The notes below the pieces were generated by a model. The model searched no databases and had not been told where the DNA came from. It was given only the letters and a program-made list of their open reading frames with translations. The translations under genes and the position numbers were made by a program. Positions 23,341 through 24,943 of a stretch of DNA of 24,943 bases are shown here, in pieces (within the stretch, counting starts at the first letter, position 1; each line of letters starts with the position of its first letter). Source of the stretch: CAZGLR01 sp964526635 (GTDB lineage Bacteria; Zixibacteria; MSB-5A5; GN15; JAAZOE01); assembly GCA_964526635.1 (NCBI GenBank), contig CAZGLR010000042.1, positions 1-24,943 of the forward strand, read 5' to 3'.

Positions 23341-24111
23341 ATGTCGCAGCGACAATCATCAACTTTTGGCCGCACCGGCAACCCGGCTCTGACCGCTGAT
23401 GTCTTCCGCAAAGAAATAGCGCAACGCGGCGTCGGGGCGGCGATGACTATCGACGGCACTATCCATCGCACCGCCCTTTTGATATTTTTGTTGTGCCTGT
23501 CGGCCGGATTCGTCTGGATGCAGGTCATCGGGGAGACCGACGCCACTCCGATGTTACCCTACCTGATCGGCGGCGCCCTGGGCGGCCTGGTGATCGGACT
23601 GGTGATTGTTTTCAAGAAAACATGGGCGCCGTTTCTGGCTCCGGTCTATGCGCTTGTTGAAGGATTGTTCCTCGGCGGATTGTCAGCCTTGCTGGAAACG
23701 CAATTCCCGGGCATCGTTCTCCAGGCGGTGGCGCTGACCTTCGGGACACTGGCTGTCCTCCTTATGGCCTACAAATCCGGCCTGATTAAAGCGACCGAAA
23801 ATTTCAAACTCGGTGTCGTTGCCGCCACCGGGGCAGTGGGATTGATTTATCTGGTATCGATCGGGCTGAGATTTTTCGGGATGAGTTTTCCATACATTCA
23901 CGATTCCGGTCCGATTGGGATTATCTTCAGCCTGGTCGTGGTCGTGATTGCGGCCTTGAATCTGGTGCTTGATTTTGATTTTATCGAATCCGGTGCCGAA
24001 CAGGGTGCGCCAAAATACATGGAATGGTACGCCGGCTTTGGTCTGCTGGTAACACTGATCTGGTTGTATATCGAGTTACTGCGGCTTTTGGCCAAACTTC
24101 GTTCGCGCTGA
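23341..24111 (+). CDS. BAX-inhibitor-1/YccA family membrane protein
   Basis: A 256-residue multi-pass inner-membrane protein of the Bax1-inhibitor-like family (the bacterial subgroup with a soluble N-terminal tail of about 40 residues). Seen: FGRTGNPALTADVFRKE and MTIDGTIHRTALLIFLLCLSAG, the conserved entry to the first helix; a KKTWAPFLAPVYALVEGLFLGGLSALLE block holding the invariant 'P.YAl.EGl.lG..s' motif; then five more hydrophobic segments; LDFDFIESGAEQGAPKYMEWYAGFGLLVTLIWLYIELLRLL at the end, with the paired acidic residues proposed in this family to gate ion leak. GGGGAGG lies about 8 bases before the ATG. Relatives modulate membrane ion/Ca leak or membrane-protein quality control; the function here is not known. 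Confidence 0.9.
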   Translation: MSQRQSSTFGRTGNPALTADVFRKEIAQRGVGAAMTIDGTIHRTALLIFLLCLSAGFVWMQVIGETDATPMLPYLIGGALGGLVIGLVIVFKKTWAPFLAPVYALVEGLFLGGLSALLETQFPGIVLQAVALTFGTLAVLLMAYKSGLIKATENFKLGVVAATGAVGLIYLVSIGLRFFGMSFPYIHDSGPIGIIFSLVVVVIAALNLVLDFDFIESGAEQGAPKYMEWYAGFGLLVTLIWLYIELLRLLAKLRSR

Positions 24112-24128
24112 AGTGAAGTTCTGTCATA

Positions 24129-24183
24129 CCCCAACTCTAAAGAGTTGAGGCACCGGGACCTTCTTAAGATATAATATTGAATG
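24129..24183 (+). repeat. REP-like hairpin repeat, copy 1, with extended tail (left flank)
   Basis: Hairpin at 24129-24150: CCCCAACTC, loop TAAA, GAGTTGAGG (one mismatch), then CACCGGGACCTTCT and an AT-rich tail. The whole 54-base unit recurs at 24890-24943 with a handful of differences, giving long direct repeats on both sides of the transposase gene. Confidence 0.85.
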
Positions 24184-24211
24184 AAAATTTGATATTAGTC
24201 CGAAATCTAAA

Positions 24212-24240
24212 CCCAACTCTAAAGAGTTGGGGCACCGGGG
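24212..24240 (+). repeat. REP-like hairpin repeat, copy 2
   Basis: CCCAACTC, loop TAAA, GAGTTGGGG, followed by CACCGGGG. It lacks only the outermost C of the stem. It has the same orientation as copy 1, but without the long tail, and is paired with an inverted copy 22 bases further. Confidence 0.85.
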
Positions 24241-24261
24241 ATTTATGTGAAAGAAAAGTGT

Positions 24262-24288
24262 CGGTGCCCCAATCCTTTAGGATTGGGG
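24262..24288 (-). repeat. REP-like hairpin repeat, copy 3, inverted and with compensatory stem changes
   Basis: On the minus strand it reads CCCCAATCC, loop TAAA, GGATTGGGG, CACCG. Compared with the other copies the inner stem is TCC/GGA instead of CTC/GAG. Both arms changed together, so pairing is kept, while loop and CACCG tail are identical. Confidence 0.85.
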
Positions 24289-24344
24289 AAAGATTTTTTA
24301 AAAATGTGATGTACAATTTTACGCTGTTTACTTATGTAAGGGGT

Positions 24345-24878
24345 ATGCCAAAACTAAAACATCTTGATAAGTTAAATACTGCGCGATTTGTAACTTTTTC
24401 TTGTTTCCGGAGATATCGGTTGCTAAAACACCCCATTCTCCGTGACAGATTTTTAAAGCACCTTACCAATTTCAGGCGTAAATATAATGTCGCTATCTTT
24501 GGCTATGTGATTATGCCCAATCATGTACACTTAGTACTGTATCCCAGAGAAGAGATATAACTTGGTCCGGCCATAGGACGGCTAAAATCTGGATTTGCTT
24601 TTGAGGTGATTAAGAAATGGAAGCAGGAGAATCATGGCTTTTTGCAACGCTTAAAGACAATTCGAGGGGGAAATGAAAGATTTGCGTTTTGGCATGTCCG
24701 GTGCTATGATTACAATTGCAGGACGAATGAGGAAATCATTGAGAAACTAAACTACTGTCACAAAAATCCAGTGACGGCGGGATTGGTCAAAGAACCGGCT
24801 GACTGGAAATGGTCGAGTTATAATTGGTACTATAAACGTGATCATCGGCAGCAATTGCTACAGATTGATGATTTCTGA
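24345..24878 (+). pseudogene. REP-associated tyrosine transposase (Y1/TnpA_REP family), interrupted by an in-frame stop
   Basis: RAYT-type HUH transposase, which nicks and joins single-stranded DNA at hairpin ends. The preferred start is ATG 24345, with AAGGGG just before it; the intact protein would be 177 residues. Seen: VTFSCFRRYRLL, YVIMPNHVHLVLYP with the metal-binding H60-x-H62, then TAA as codon 72 (24558-24560). The same frame continues with LGPAIGRLKSGFAFEVIKKWKQEN, FWHVRCYDYN, and the nucleophile region NYCHKNPVTAGLV with Y137, ending DWKWSSYNWY. Family proteins usually have a Lys codon at the stop site, so one base change (AAA to TAA) would explain it. The AT-richer composition differs from the host genes, suggesting transfer. 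Four hairpin repeats surround it. Confidence 0.9.
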
Positions 24879-24889
24879 TTGGTTTAGAA

Positions 24890-24943
24890 CCCCAACTCTA
24901 AAGAGTTGGGGCACCGGGACCTTCTCAAGATATAAAATAGAAT
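24890..24943 (+). repeat. REP-like hairpin repeat, copy 4, with extended tail (right flank, cut by window end)
   Basis: Perfect stem CCCCAACTC / GAGTTGGGG with loop TAAA (24890-24911), then CACCGGGACCTTCT and an AT-rich tail running to the last base. It lies 12 bases after the transposase stop and is a direct repeat of copy 1; the true right end is not visible. Confidence 0.85.

Noticed and set aside
24129..24150. Palindrome after the BAX-inhibitor-like gene as an intrinsic terminator
   Set aside because: No T-tract follows the stem, and the same unit recurs three more times around the transposase, so it is better explained as a REP-like repeat.
24177..24344. Upstream ATG extending the transposase by 56 codons
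   Set aside because: The extension runs through two hairpin repeats and has no family likeness; ATG 24345 has a good ribosome site and fits the family N-terminus.
24129..24943. Repeats as a CRISPR array
   Set aside because: Spacing is irregular, one copy is inverted, a transposase gene lies between copies, and there are no cas genes.

Overview
The window is a gene-dense stretch of a bacterial chromosome of roughly 50% GC. It looks Gram-negative: it encodes a small outer-membrane barrel-like protein, lipoprotein/periplasm-style signal peptides, a PEP-CTERM protein and a BatA-type membrane protein. The mixture (hybrid-type aconitase, ComB-like phosphatase, Peptidase-MA/TPR protein, PEP-CTERM, menaquinone pathway) would suit an FCB-group or related candidate phylum such as Zixibacteria. 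That assignment is a guess from gene content only; no rRNA or marker gene is present.

Layout. (1) 1-2546: the C-terminal part of an aconitase, with an in-frame TGA close to the window edge, then gcvT in ATGA overlap, then a comB-like gene. (2) 2603-9154: a secreted TPR protein with a degenerate metallopeptidase domain, a BatA-like von Willebrand protein, an ABC-F ATPase, and a flavodoxin-fold reductase whose start overlaps the ABC-F gene. (3) 9198-9932, minus strand: a PEP-CTERM protein. Its terminator hairpin overlaps the end of the convergent reductase gene. (4) 9933-10483: a non-coding regulatory region with a good promoter, a 13-bp perfect tandem repeat and a palindrome. (5) 10484-20665: a menaquinone locus, DAHP synthase - menF - menD - menH - menB - small outer-membrane-like protein - menA - menC - menE, mostly joined by start/stop overlaps. 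A convergent MenI-like DHNA-CoA thioesterase ends 2 bp after menE. (6) 20866-21982: a SAM methyltransferase with an apparently leaderless promoter, and an ECF-transporter S component. (7) 22024-23175: an unrecognised two-part protein, an apparent SLOG/DprA-like N-terminus joined to a C-terminal domain reminiscent of DarT/AbiGi-type proteins. (8) 23341-24111: a BAX-inhibitor-1/YccA-family membrane protein. (9) 24129-24943: an AT-richer REP/RAYT-like element, with a Y1 transposase broken by one in-frame stop and four hairpin repeats that show compensatory stem changes.

How the genes work together. The men locus encodes nearly the whole classical route from erythrose-4-phosphate/PEP entry (DAHP synthase) and chorismate to demethylmenaquinone: MenF, MenD, MenH, MenC, MenE, MenB, a MenI candidate and MenA. 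Only the final C-methylation lacks a canonical MenG/UbiE gene; the methyltransferase at 20866 is a possible but weak candidate. The least explained parts are the outer-membrane-like gene inside the men operon, the SLOG-like two-domain protein and the hairpin/transposase module.
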